Part shown: one piece after another, positions 9,845 through 17,783 of the stretch
Layout of the letters: every line of letters starts with the position of its first letter
How positions within the stretch are numbered: the first letter of the stretch is position 1
Assembly: GCA_020439025.1 (NCBI GenBank)
Contig: JAGQTO010000231.1
Location: 1-37,134, forward strand
Reading direction: 5' to 3'
Length of the DNA: 37,134 nucleotides
From: Mycobacterium sp.
Lineage (GTDB): Bacteria > Actinomycetota > Actinomycetes > Mycobacteriales > Mycobacteriaceae
Notes under the pieces: model-generated
Seen by the model: only the letters and a program-made list of their open reading frames with translations
The model's database searches: none
What the model was told of the DNA's origin: nothing
Translations under genes and position numbers: made by a program

Positions 9845-10666
9845 CTAAGTCGACAGCAACCCCGGCGGAATAGCTGGGCCAGCATTGGGGCCCGCGGCGG
9901 CACCACCTGGGTCGATGTATTCAGGCCAAATTTCGTCGGGGTCGTCCCAGTCGCCGGGGGTGGACACCGATTGGATGCGTTGAGCGCCGTCGGAGTCGCC
10001 GGTCTGATACGACGCGGCATGCTCGGTGAATCGTGTCGAGTACACACCGAAATCAGCGGCCTTCTTTTCCAACATGGCCTGTCGCCTCGCCAGGCCGGCC
10101 ACCACTCCGACGGCCACCGGGTAGCCCATGGCGCCGTGGCTGGCGATGATCCGGTTCACCTCGTCGACGGCCTGCGGCCCGATCGCCGCGGCGGCGGCCT
10201 GCAGCTCGGCGTACTGCTCACTGGCGTTGGTCAGGTCAGCCGGATTGACGTCGAGCTTGTCCTCACCAGCACCGCCTGAGTTGTCGCCGTTGTGTGAGGC
10301 TGGCTGCACCGAGCCGGGGGCAAGGGGGCGCTTGTCGGGCCACCACAGGTCTGGGTCGGTCTGATCCTGCACGTAGTCGTGCATCCAGTAGGGCGGCAGC
10401 TCGCCGGGTTGACTCGGTGACCACCGCACCGGCTCATCTCCGGTTGTGCCGTGGATGCCGTCCAGGGTGGAACGCGGCATCCCCTGCGAGGCGTCGAACT
10501 GCGATTCGGGGATGTAGGGCGGGTACTGGGGGACCTGCCAGGTGCCGTCGGGGCCGGGCCCGCCCTCCGGGTACAGCGGGGATCCGTCGTCGAAGCCTCC
10601 GGGTGGCCCGGAGGGATAAACGATGTCCGGTGTGGGGGTGGGCGTCGGCTCGTTCGGTTGGGTCAT
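9845..10666 (-). CDS. EspC-like (DUF2580-type) putative ESX substrate with YxxxD signal
   Basis: A 273-aa protein. Residues 1-130 are Pro/Gly/Asp-rich and look disordered. Residues 137-230 form a helical hairpin of the EspC/WXG100-like kind, with a strand-like LDVNPADL start, and end in YQTGD at about 220-224, matching the YxxxD/E ESX secretion signal. No Sec signal is present. The start ATG (10664-10666) follows AGGAGAGTC, a strong ribosome binding site that overlaps the TAG stop of the 82-aa gene before it. The disordered extension sits in front of the helical domain, not behind it as in most Esx-related proteins. Likely exported with the 531-aa YxxxD protein that follows. Confidence 0.78.
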   Translation of the reverse strand: MTQPNEPTPTPTPDIVYPSGPPGGFDDGSPLYPEGGPGPDGTWQVPQYPPYIPESQFDASQGMPRSTLDGIHGTTGDEPVRWSPSQPGELPPYWMHDYVQDQTDPDLWWPDKRPLAPGSVQPASHNGDNSGGAGEDKLDVNPADLTNASEQYAELQAAAAAIGPQAVDEVNRIIASHGAMGYPVAVGVVAGLARRQAMLEKKAADFGVYSTRFTEHAASYQTGDSDGAQRIQSVSTPGDWDDPDEIWPEYIDPGGAAAGPNAGPAIPPGLLST

Positions 10667-10673
10667 GACTCTC

Positions 10674-10922
10674 CTAGATCGGGCTCGGGGGAATCGCGGG
10701 CAACGCGTCGATGGACATCGGCCTTGCCCTCAGCGGAACCGCACTGACCTGGGTTTTCCTCGTCCCCTGTGCTGTCCGACGAGGCGGGTTGTGTGTCACC
10801 GGGCAGATGGAGCGCGGCATCCGCTCAGCGGAGATCGGGTCACCGCAGCCGGGGAGGTGGGGCAGTGCGAACGGGGCCGGCATCGAGCACTCCTGGGCGT
10901 CAGGACCGGACGTCCTACTCAT
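10674..10922 (-). CDS. Small Cys/Pro-rich protein of unknown function
   Basis: An 82-aa ORF I do not recognise. Its best support is translational: GGGGAGGAGG lies about six bases before the ATG at 10922, one of the strongest ribosome binding sites in the window. Its TAG stop forms part of the ribosome binding site of the next gene, implying coupling. The product has cysteines at about residues 12, 26 and 40, many prolines, and no hydrophobic segment. The cysteine spacing does not match a zinc ribbon known to me. Codon choice is less clearly coding than in its neighbours, so it may be a leader whose translation sets expression of the ESX genes downstream. Confidence 0.5.
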   Translation of the reverse strand: MSRTSGPDAQECSMPAPFALPHLPGCGDPISAERMPRSICPVTHNPPRRTAQGTRKTQVSAVPLRARPMSIDALPAIPPSPI

Positions 10923-11179
10923 CAGTGCCTCCTCCCCGTTTCAGGTCCCTGCCTGTGTTGCATCTCCGCTCCTCGGTGAGCGATCAGGTGACGGTGCTGT
11001 TCACCATCCCGACGCGCCTTGCACAGTTGGCCCTATTGCCTTTGTACCTGGTCGTGAGCGTTTGCCGCGAGCGCTGAGGCGTGTTTGCGCGCATGCACCT
11101 GCGGCAGCTGTGCCCAGGTCGAGTGCTGGCGTCAGATCGGACAGTTCGCGGCGGCTCGGTGCCCTGGCGAGACACCTCG

Positions 11180-11416
11180 TTACCGGTCGTCTTGCAGTGG
11201 GTCGTATCGGTGGGCAAACGCTGATTGTGCGCATGCGGTGAACAGCTCGCCGAGGCCGTCCGCGCCCAGGGATTTGAGCCGTTCGGGTTGCGCGTCGACG
11301 TCGACGATCTCGCCGGTGGTACGCACCGAGACCGACATCGCCGGCGGGTCGGTAGCGGCCGTGGTGATGACTTCATCGTCGTCATCTTTGAACTGGGACA
11401 GCGTGATCGAGTGCAT
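11180..11416 (-). CDS. Second small YbaB-like protein
   Basis: A 78-aa protein beginning with an acidic stretch (KDDDDE at about 10-15). A strand-turn-strand segment follows (VSVRTTGEIVDVDAQPERL), then a helix ending AQSAFAHRYDPL. The strand-Gly-strand-PxxL-helix order is that of the C-terminal half of YbaB/EbfC-fold proteins. It starts six bases after the stop of the BTAD-like gene, so the two are co-transcribed. A role as a small partner or chaperone for the T7SS or T4SS is inferred only from context and from resemblance to the gene at 7722-8030. Confidence 0.65.
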   Translation of the reverse strand: MHSITLSQFKDDDDEVITTAATDPPAMSVSVRTTGEIVDVDAQPERLKSLGADGLGELFTACAQSAFAHRYDPLQDDR

Positions 11417-11422
11417 CTGGGC

Positions 11423-13324
11423 CTACCCTGCTTGTTTGGTCAGATCGAGTACCGCCGGATCGCGGTCGGGTCCGGGCACGGTGCTGAGGTACTGGCTGCG
11501 CAGTGCCCGGTATGCGTCCTTGTCGTGCCCGTCCAGAGCGGCTTGCATACCGGTCTGCCACAGATCCTGGCGAGCGTTGTCGTACCAAAGTCCTTTGCGC
11601 GCGATTTCCACTGCGGCACTGAAGTTCTTGGTCGCGTGGTGGCGGCCGGCCAGGACGACGGCGGCGCCGGCGACGCGATCGCGGATCTCGTCACGCAGAT
11701 CCTTGGTCCAAGCCCACTCCTTCGGCGGCACCCCGCCCAGGGGTGGCCCGGTGACCAGGCTCATCGCAGCGACGAGGTTGGCCGTCGAGGTCGTGTCGAT
11801 GAGGATCTCGACGAGCCGCTCGAACTCCATCCAGTCCGATCGCACCGCATTGTGGAGCACATAACCGCCGTCTTTCATCGGCGGTAGCGCCTTGGGGCCG
11901 CCAACGTGGGTCACCCCAAGTCTTGCTCGAAGCAGTGAAACCTGTTGTGTGACGGTCTTTTCGGAGGCGCCGCCGTTGAAGACGGCGCGGATGATCTCAC
12001 CGCTGTCGGCGAAGCGGTTGTGCTGCAGGAACACCGTCAGTTCGTTGAGGCGCTTCTCGCGCGGGCCGGGTGACTGAGCGCTGTGAGGCGGCTTGAGGTC
12101 GACCTGGCCGAGGATGCGGTTCCAGATGGGAGCGATCTCGGGAGCCGCCGTTCCCGCCGCGGGCTCGTCATTGGCGCCCTCAGCGGCACTGGATGCCGGC
12201 GCGAGTTCGGGCTCTGATGGTGCGGGCTCCGCGGGCCGGTCGTCGAGCACGTCCGGCGCCGCGGTCGCGTCGACGGGGACTGGAAGCGGCGCCGCGCCGC
12301 CGTCAGGTAGGTCCGCGGCGGCGAAATCATCGTCCTCTGCCGGCCATGAGGCGGTCTCGTCGTCGATCTCGGCGGCAGTGCCCGGACCGGCAAAGAAGTC
12401 GATCGGCTCAGCGCTGTCTTCGCTGGCGGCGGTCGGCGGTGGTGTCCACACCGGCAGGCGTGGATCGGTGTCGGTGTCATCGAATTCGCCGGCGGGCTGC
12501 ATCTCCTCGAAAGCTTCCGCAGCCGGTTCGAGTGGAGCGGGGGACACGATGGGCTGGTCGGTGAGTAGATCGGCGCAGCGTTCGACGACGGCGGGGCTCG
12601 GGAGGATCAAAGTTGCCGTCATGGGCCGGGTCACGCCGTTGCTGATCTGGCCGAACCGATCCGGCCCGCACGTGATGGTCCACTTCGTGTCGATGGCAGC
12701 GTCCTTGCCGAGGTCGACCATGATCCTGCTGGCGGCGTTGGACACGATCTGCGCGCGGTCGGTGTAGGTGAGGTCGGGTCCGCAGATCAGGACGTCGACC
12801 TGGGGGACACGTCCGACGGCCACCGGGCGCACACGGGTGGTGAAGGGTCCGCGCCACACGTCGGAGGTCACCCCGATGGTGATGTCGGGGTGGGTGGTCA
12901 GCAGTTCGAGCACCCAGCGACTGATCAGAGCGGTGGTGACGTTGGCCTCGCCGTCGATGCGGATGCGTTGGAAGGCAGCAAGATTGAGTCCGATAAGGGC
13001 TCCGTCGTCAGTGGTGCCAAACGCCACCAGGTAGACGGGGTGGTCCGGGTCGGGCGCGAGGTTTGGGTCTACCGCTTCCCATGGGATGCGGGCTTCGTTG
13101 CTGGAGTCCGCGGTCCTCCAGGGGTAGGGCAGTGGCGACTTGAGACCGGCCACGAAGGTGACTACCAGCTCGTCGCGTCGAGCGGTGATCAGCCCCGCGG
13201 GGCCGGCCGGCGCGGGGGAGAGACTGTACAGCGATTCCAGCCGCCGCACGACGTCGACCGCGCGGCCTTGCCCGTACCACCAGGAGGTGACCGGGGTGCT
13301 GCTGGCAGCGGTGGTCGACGTCAT
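11423..13324 (-). CDS. BTAD-type (SARP-like) regulator-like protein
   Basis: A 633-aa cytosolic protein. The N-terminal half (to about 250) has a Rossmann-like alternation of strands and helices. It includes a LVAFGTTDDG-like and LNLAAF stretch seen in large actinobacterial proteins that combine BTAD with other domains. Residues 250-410 are Ala/Pro/Glu/Asp-rich and probably disordered. From about 430, a winged-helix pattern appears (KRLNELTVFLQHN, then SEKTVTQQVSLLRARLG). A TPR-like bacterial transcriptional activator domain follows, ending AYRALRSQYLST. In SARP regulators the DNA-binding wing precedes the BTAD, as here. No ATPase motif is seen. It sits inside the transfer operon, so it could sense assembly or regulate transfer genes; an architectural role cannot be excluded. 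Confidence 0.7.
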   Translation of the reverse strand: MTSTTAASSTPVTSWWYGQGRAVDVVRRLESLYSLSPAPAGPAGLITARRDELVVTFVAGLKSPLPYPWRTADSSNEARIPWEAVDPNLAPDPDHPVYLVAFGTTDDGALIGLNLAAFQRIRIDGEANVTTALISRWVLELLTTHPDITIGVTSDVWRGPFTTRVRPVAVGRVPQVDVLICGPDLTYTDRAQIVSNAASRIMVDLGKDAAIDTKWTITCGPDRFGQISNGVTRPMTATLILPSPAVVERCADLLTDQPIVSPAPLEPAAEAFEEMQPAGEFDDTDTDPRLPVWTPPPTAASEDSAEPIDFFAGPGTAAEIDDETASWPAEDDDFAAADLPDGGAAPLPVPVDATAAPDVLDDRPAEPAPSEPELAPASSAAEGANDEPAAGTAAPEIAPIWNRILGQVDLKPPHSAQSPGPREKRLNELTVFLQHNRFADSGEIIRAVFNGGASEKTVTQQVSLLRARLGVTHVGGPKALPPMKDGGYVLHNAVRSDWMEFERLVEILIDTTSTANLVAAMSLVTGPPLGGVPPKEWAWTKDLRDEIRDRVAGAAVVLAGRHHATKNFSAAVEIARKGLWYDNARQDLWQTGMQAALDGHDKDAYRALRSQYLSTVPGPDRDPAVLDLTKQAG

Positions 13325-13347
13325 GACGGTGAAGTGACCTGCTTTCT

Positions 13348-14256
13348 TTACTGGGTGGCGCCGCTGCTGGCGGAGGCGGGATCAGCGGGGACCGCCGATC
13401 CGTCGGCACCGCCGAACGCGCCGGCATCCACACCCGAGGACGACGATTCCGACGCCGCCGCGGGATCTGCGCCCTGCTCGGCCGCTTCGCCGTCGCTGTC
13501 TTCGCTGTCGGTGTTGCCGTCGCTGCTGTTGTCGGCGGTGGAGAACGGGTCTGCGGCGGCGTTGGCATCGGTGCTGGCCGCGGTGACCGTTCCGCTGCCC
13601 CCTGACGGTGCAGTCGCAAACGGGTCGGCAGCAGCGTTGTAGCCGGCTGTGGTCGCCGGCGCACCACCTGCCGACGATCCCGCGAACGGGTCGGCGAACG
13701 GGTCCGCTGCGGGCGTGGCTGCTCCCTGCTGGCCGTAGGGGTCACCGAACGGGCTCATGCCCTGCTGACCAAACGGGCTCATGCCCTGCTGGCCCATCGG
13801 ATTCATGCCCTGCATACCTTGCATGCCCGAGCCACCGGCACCGAGCAGCTGACCGAGAATGTCCATCAGGCTGGTACCGCTGCCTGTGCCGCTCATCTCG
13901 TCGCTGCCTTTGTCGTCGTCATCGTCTTTGTCGCTGCCGCTGTCGGCGGCCTGCGACCCGTTGGCCTGCTCGGTGGCCGCCGATCCCTCGACGGTGCCGG
14001 CACTCTTGCCGTGGTACTTCTCGATGATCGCGAGGATGGCCGCCTGGCCGGCGGGCGATTGCGGATCAGGCACCGCGGCGATCTCCGCGGCCTCTGCTTG
14101 GGCGTTGGCCGCGACGTCGTTGGCACCGGTGACGTTGACGTCGGCGCTGTTGTCGGTGACGTCGGCGCTGCTGTCAGCGGTGCCGCCGAAGTTGTCCAGC
14201 GGCAGGTTGTCGAGGCCGGTGGTTTGGGCGAAGGGGCCTCCGCTTCCGGTGCTCAT
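13348..14256 (-). CDS. Low-complexity acidic Gly/Ala/Ser-rich protein with octapeptide repeats
   Basis: A 302-aa protein of unknown function. Residues 1-80 are acidic with Asn/Asp/Val repeats. A short helix near QAAILAIIEKYHG (about 90) is the only stretch that looks folded. Acidic runs follow (KDDDDDKGSDE), then a Met/Gly/Gln-rich segment with tandem GQQGMSPF repeats, then repeated ADPF units and a Ser/Ala/Asp tail. No signal peptide or membrane helix is visible. The start ATG overlaps the stop of the 64-aa gene by four bases. Similar disordered, repeat-bearing proteins occur in ESX loci (EspI/EspK-like) and in surface appendages, but nothing here fixes the role. Confidence 0.7.
   Translation of the reverse strand: MSTGSGGPFAQTTGLDNLPLDNFGGTADSSADVTDNSADVNVTGANDVAANAQAEAAEIAAVPDPQSPAGQAAILAIIEKYHGKSAGTVEGSAATEQANGSQAADSGSDKDDDDDKGSDEMSGTGSGTSLMDILGQLLGAGGSGMQGMQGMNPMGQQGMSPFGQQGMSPFGDPYGQQGAATPAADPFADPFAGSSAGGAPATTAGYNAAADPFATAPSGGSGTVTAASTDANAAADPFSTADNSSDGNTDSEDSDGEAAEQGADPAAASESSSSGVDAGAFGGADGSAVPADPASASSGATQ
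13751..13822. repeat. 24-bp tandem repeat inside the Gly/Gln-rich gene
   Basis: Three imperfect copies of a 24-base unit begin at 13751, 13775 and 13799, sharing the core TCATGCCCTGC. They encode an octapeptide of the type GQQGMSPF on the minus strand. A more diverged unit is visible around 13728. In-phase tandem repeats of this size can change copy number by slippage without a frameshift. Confidence 0.8.
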
Positions 14257-14447
14257 CCGGTGACCCTGGTCGAGAAGTTGAGGTTGATGACGCCTTGGCG
14301 CACCTGACGCTCGCGCAGGCCGACCTCTCGGGCGCGACGCGCCAGGTCGCGCAGGCCCTCGCCGCCGACCGGGCTGAGCCCGAACAGGGCGTGGTAGCGC
14401 GCGTGCTGTTCCTGTGATTGCTGCGCCAGTAGTTCGATCGGTGTCAT
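14253..14447 (-). CDS. Small basic helical protein, unknown function
   Basis: A 64-aa protein starting at ATG 14445-14447, one base after the stop of the 129-aa gene. Its own stop overlaps the next start as ATGA. It begins MTPIELLAQQ and contains an Arg/Glu-rich helix (LRDLARRAREVGLRERQVRQG at about 33-53, written here as two parts: LRDLARRAREVG and LRERQVRQG). There is no membrane helix. Longer in-frame starts exist but run antiparallel to the coupling pattern of neighbours. Function is not recognised; tight packing between two accessory genes suggests a structural or adaptor role in the same machine. Confidence 0.7.
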   Translation of the reverse strand: MTPIELLAQQSQEQHARYHALFGLSPVGGEGLRDLARRAREVGLRERQVRQGVINLNFSTRVTG

Positions 14448-14448
14448 G

Positions 14449-14838
14449 TCAGCTTCCCTCCCCTGTTCCGGCGCTCGTGGACGCCAGTTGCGATGCCGCC
14501 GGCGCGGCACCGTTGGTGTTCGGGCCAGGCGAGGAGCCGGCATCGGCCCCCGGTGATTCCTGGCTGGATTTGTCCGCCGGGCGGGCCGGCGGGGCGGGCA
14601 GTTTCGAGGTCCTCTTGTAGCCCATCTGGTCGAGCTGGTCGTTGGTGACTGCACCGGCTTTCACGGCGGCCGCGCGCGCTTGCTCGAACTCGTCGCGGGC
14701 CTGGGCTGCGGCCTCCAGGCTGGCGACGTAGCGGTCGAAGGCTTCTCCGACGTCGCCGACGAGAGCGGTGTTGTCCTTGAGCAGATTGGCGTAGGCCGCT
14801 TCTGCGGCGGCCCGGCCGTTCTTCTTCCTGGGTGCCAT
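14449..14838 (-). CDS. Coiled-coil small protein next to the coupling ATPase
   Basis: A 129-aa soluble protein. A basic N-terminus (MAPRKKNGR) precedes a long Ala-rich helix with coiled-coil character (about residues 11-65). A Pro/Ser/Gly/Ala-rich tail follows that looks disordered. The ATG at 14838 follows AAGGAGAG at good spacing, 25 bases after the stop of the TcpA-like gene. I do not recognise the family. Its place directly behind the coupling ATPase and its basic N-terminus would fit an accessory factor of DNA transfer, but this is inference from position only. Confidence 0.7.
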   Translation of the reverse strand: MAPRKKNGRAAAEAAYANLLKDNTALVGDVGEAFDRYVASLEAAAQARDEFEQARAAAVKAGAVTNDQLDQMGYKRTSKLPAPPARPADKSSQESPGADAGSSPGPNTNGAAPAASQLASTSAGTGEGS

Positions 14839-14863
14839 TACCGACTCTCCTTCGCGTTCGCGT

Positions 14864-17671
14864 CTAGTGCATATGCAGTTGCCGAGCCTGCATCACTTCG
14901 TAGGGATCGACGTCGATGTCGCCTGCATGGCGACCGTCGTCGAGGTCCCGGTACGGGATCACCAGCCGGTCACCACCGTCAACGTCGTCGGTGAGGTAGG
15001 GCTCAGCGTGAACGTACTTCCAGTCCATGACACCGTCAACGTCACCGATATTGACCAGATCGCCGTGTTGAAGCTCGTTGGCCGACACCGGAATGGGTGG
15101 CCCGTATTCGTCGTCGACGGTGGGCAGATACTCGTCGTCGAAGCCGTCTACTACGTCGTTGAACGGTGCCGGTTTGGCTGCGCCGGCCGCACTGGGTGAC
15201 GGACTCTGATGTGGCGCTGGCGTGTCGTCGATGACGTCGCCGTGCTCGTCGTCCATCGTCGGCCGGCGAAGCGCCATCATCGGCCGCACGTAGGACGGGT
15301 GCAGGGGATCCAGATCGGGGCGATCCGATGCCAGAACGACGGGCGATTCGCGGATCATCTTGAACGACATCTCTTGCTCGTCGTCCTCGGGATCGTAACC
15401 GCGCAGAGCGCTGTCGACGACGCGGCGAGGCCAGAAACTGTCCACGTTCTGCAGCTCGTTCAAGATGGCACGTTCATGGTCGGTGAGGGCGGCGTCTTGT
15501 TCCTCGGTTGCGGGCACGCGTGGCGTGTAGAAGGCCTGCATTTCGCGGAATGATCCGTCGGGCAATTGCACGGTGCCGCGGCCTTTGATGCCGGGCTGCA
15601 ATCTGGTGCCGGCCACTGCATCGTTGAACATCATGATGGCGGCGTCTTTGGAGCGCAGACGTCCCATCGCGACGCGTAGCGCGGTGTTGTCACGTGCTTC
15701 ACCGGCGATGAACATGGTGTCCGGGCGTTGGATGCCCAGTGCCATGTGGATGCCGACGGCGCGGGCGGTGCGCAGCAGGATGCCGATGTCCGTCGCGGTC
15801 GGTGGTTCGCCGCGTTCCTTGGAGGTCTTGTAGGTCTTGTAGAACTGGCCGAGGGCGACGGCCAGGTTCGAGAACTCGTCGGTGATCACGATGATGGGAT
15901 CGAAGTCGTCGGCCCGGTTGGGGTTGATCTTCACCTGAGACAGGCGGTCGGTCATGGTGTCGGCGATCAGGCGCAACGCTGCGGTGTGACCGACGAGGCC
16001 GTCTTCGTCGGTGCCGGCGGTGACCAGTGAGACGTTGGGCCAGCTGCGCATGCCGGGGGAGTCGAAGCCCTTCGGGTCGACCCAGACGACGTTGAAGCCT
16101 CGGCGCGCGCACTGGGTGGCGATCGTCATCAGCACCGAGGTCTTGCCGGTGGAGGTCGCGCCGGCGATGAGGAAGTGCGGTGACTGTTTGAAGTCCCAGC
16201 CGACGACGTTGCCGTAGGCGTCGATACCGAAGGGGATGACGGTGTTCTTGTAGAGGGAGCGGACGCTGGCCCGAGTCACCTCGGGGAAGTCCAGGGGCGG
16301 ATCGACCATGGTCGGCAGGCCGGGGCTGCGGACGAATCGGACGCGCCGCGAGGCCATGCTCCACTCGGCTTCCCAGGAGCCGCCCAGCGAGTCGGAGACC
16401 ATGCCCTCGATCGCTCCGCGCCGGAAGGCCGAACTGACCTTGAGGTTATAGGCGAACCCGACGGTGAACTCTCGGATCCGTGCGGCGATCGCGTCGTTAC
16501 CGGTGGACGCCGACCGCGCGGCCAACTCCTCGTCCATGTCTAGCTGCGCATTCATTGTCCCCTCGTCGTCGTGGGGAGTCAGCGGGTGCAGCGCGCGTCG
16601 CATCGCCTCGACCGTGCCGACCGCGGAGTCGACGACCGGGGCTGGTTTGTCGACGGTCACTGAGGCGATGTGAGCCGCGGCATCGAACCAGGACGCCACC
16701 AACGGCGCGAGGACCGACTCGGCGTCGACCACCACATCCTCTTCGACCACGACGGTCTCGGTCGCGGTCAGCGCCCGCGCCAGGGGGTCGTGCTCGAAGG
16801 CGTAGGTATGGCCGGTGACTTCGTGCAGGACTGCGGCGATCTCGGCGGTGAGCTCTTCGCCGACCGAGCGGGGGTGCTGACCGTAGAGCAGCCTGATCAC
16901 CTTGGGGAACGCTGGCTTTCCGCGGGGGTGGGCGCAGCGCTCGACCCGCACGCGCCCAGCCCGCAGATCGGGCCAGCCCAGCGCCGGCGAGATCAGGAAG
17001 GTGATCTTGTTGATCTGACGGGTGACCAGGCCGCGGGCGTAGGCCCAGCGGGAGTACTGCCAGAACCCGAACACCGCGGCCAGGAGTACCGCCACCACGA
17101 GAAGACGGCCCGGCAGGTGGGCGGCTGAGGGCGCCGCCCAGCGCAGCAGCACACCTGAGGCCGCCAGTAGCACGGCGGCGCCGACCAGGATGAGCGGCAC
17201 GGTGGGGTACTGCTCGCCGGTCCAGTGCTGTCCCGGCCGGACGTGGCCGGTGTGCCCGGTGCGAGCACGGTGGTTGGACCAGGACTGCATGGCCCACCAC
17301 AGTCCGGCCAGGACCGCGGTCACCACCGGGGCGGCGATGAACAGGATCCAGAACCATCCGACGCCGACGCCGGCGATGACGTACACCGGCTCCGGGGAGG
17401 GCGGCAGCAAGTAGTCCCGTGCTGGTGAGGGGCGGTAGAGGAATTGCTGGGCGGCCGGCCAGAGCTTGGTGTATCCGAGAACGGCGGCCACGGCGAGCGC
17501 AGCCATCAGGATCCAGCGCCAGCTCTCGGCGGCCTGCTTCTGCTCGGCGGCGCTCTCGCCAGGAACGTAGGGCCGGTTCAGTTCAGCACCGCTGGTGGCG
17601 TAGGGCCGGCTGCTCGGCGCTGCCGCCGCTGAAGACGATTTGGCGGGCACGGTTTTGCCGCTGGGAGCCAT
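14864..17671 (-). CDS. FtsK/VirD4-like coupling ATPase (TcpA-like)
   Basis: Membrane-bound FtsK/SpoIIIE-family ATPase, probably the coupling protein that feeds DNA to the T4SS channel. The 935-aa protein has about four hydrophobic segments in the first 210 residues (near 53-66, 97-125, 158-176 and 188-205). A mixed linker follows, then the motor: Walker A GATSTGKT at about 504-511, a VDPKGFD strand near 531, Walker B IIVITDE at about 593-599, and a later GIQRPDT loop near 650. The last 120 residues are acidic and include PVSANELQHGDLVNIG, reminiscent of a small beta domain. The ATG at 17671 follows GGAAAGGA. In Gram-positive systems such as pCW3, the FtsK-like TcpA plays this part. It differs from EccC in having one ATPase domain only. 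Confidence 0.85.
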   Translation of the reverse strand: MAPSGKTVPAKSSSAAAAPSSRPYATSGAELNRPYVPGESAAEQKQAAESWRWILMAALAVAAVLGYTKLWPAAQQFLYRPSPARDYLLPPSPEPVYVIAGVGVGWFWILFIAAPVVTAVLAGLWWAMQSWSNHRARTGHTGHVRPGQHWTGEQYPTVPLILVGAAVLLAASGVLLRWAAPSAAHLPGRLLVVAVLLAAVFGFWQYSRWAYARGLVTRQINKITFLISPALGWPDLRAGRVRVERCAHPRGKPAFPKVIRLLYGQHPRSVGEELTAEIAAVLHEVTGHTYAFEHDPLARALTATETVVVEEDVVVDAESVLAPLVASWFDAAAHIASVTVDKPAPVVDSAVGTVEAMRRALHPLTPHDDEGTMNAQLDMDEELAARSASTGNDAIAARIREFTVGFAYNLKVSSAFRRGAIEGMVSDSLGGSWEAEWSMASRRVRFVRSPGLPTMVDPPLDFPEVTRASVRSLYKNTVIPFGIDAYGNVVGWDFKQSPHFLIAGATSTGKTSVLMTIATQCARRGFNVVWVDPKGFDSPGMRSWPNVSLVTAGTDEDGLVGHTAALRLIADTMTDRLSQVKINPNRADDFDPIIVITDEFSNLAVALGQFYKTYKTSKERGEPPTATDIGILLRTARAVGIHMALGIQRPDTMFIAGEARDNTALRVAMGRLRSKDAAIMMFNDAVAGTRLQPGIKGRGTVQLPDGSFREMQAFYTPRVPATEEQDAALTDHERAILNELQNVDSFWPRRVVDSALRGYDPEDDEQEMSFKMIRESPVVLASDRPDLDPLHPSYVRPMMALRRPTMDDEHGDVIDDTPAPHQSPSPSAAGAAKPAPFNDVVDGFDDEYLPTVDDEYGPPIPVSANELQHGDLVNIGDVDGVMDWKYVHAEPYLTDDVDGGDRLVIPYRDLDDGRHAGDIDVDPYEVMQARQLHMH

Positions 17672-17783
17672 CGGTGGCTGTCCTTTCCGCTGGTTGGGGC
17701 GAGAGACTTGAGCACATCATCGGGCGCCGAACGGACACCGTGAACTGGTCGCGCAATCGTGCGGTGGGCCGCGGCCCGGTGGT

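Noticed and set aside
11001..11234. 77-aa minus-strand ORF in the gap before the 82-aa gene
   Set aside because: Overlaps the 78-aa gene in another frame, lacks a good ribosome binding site, and is Arg/Pro-rich.
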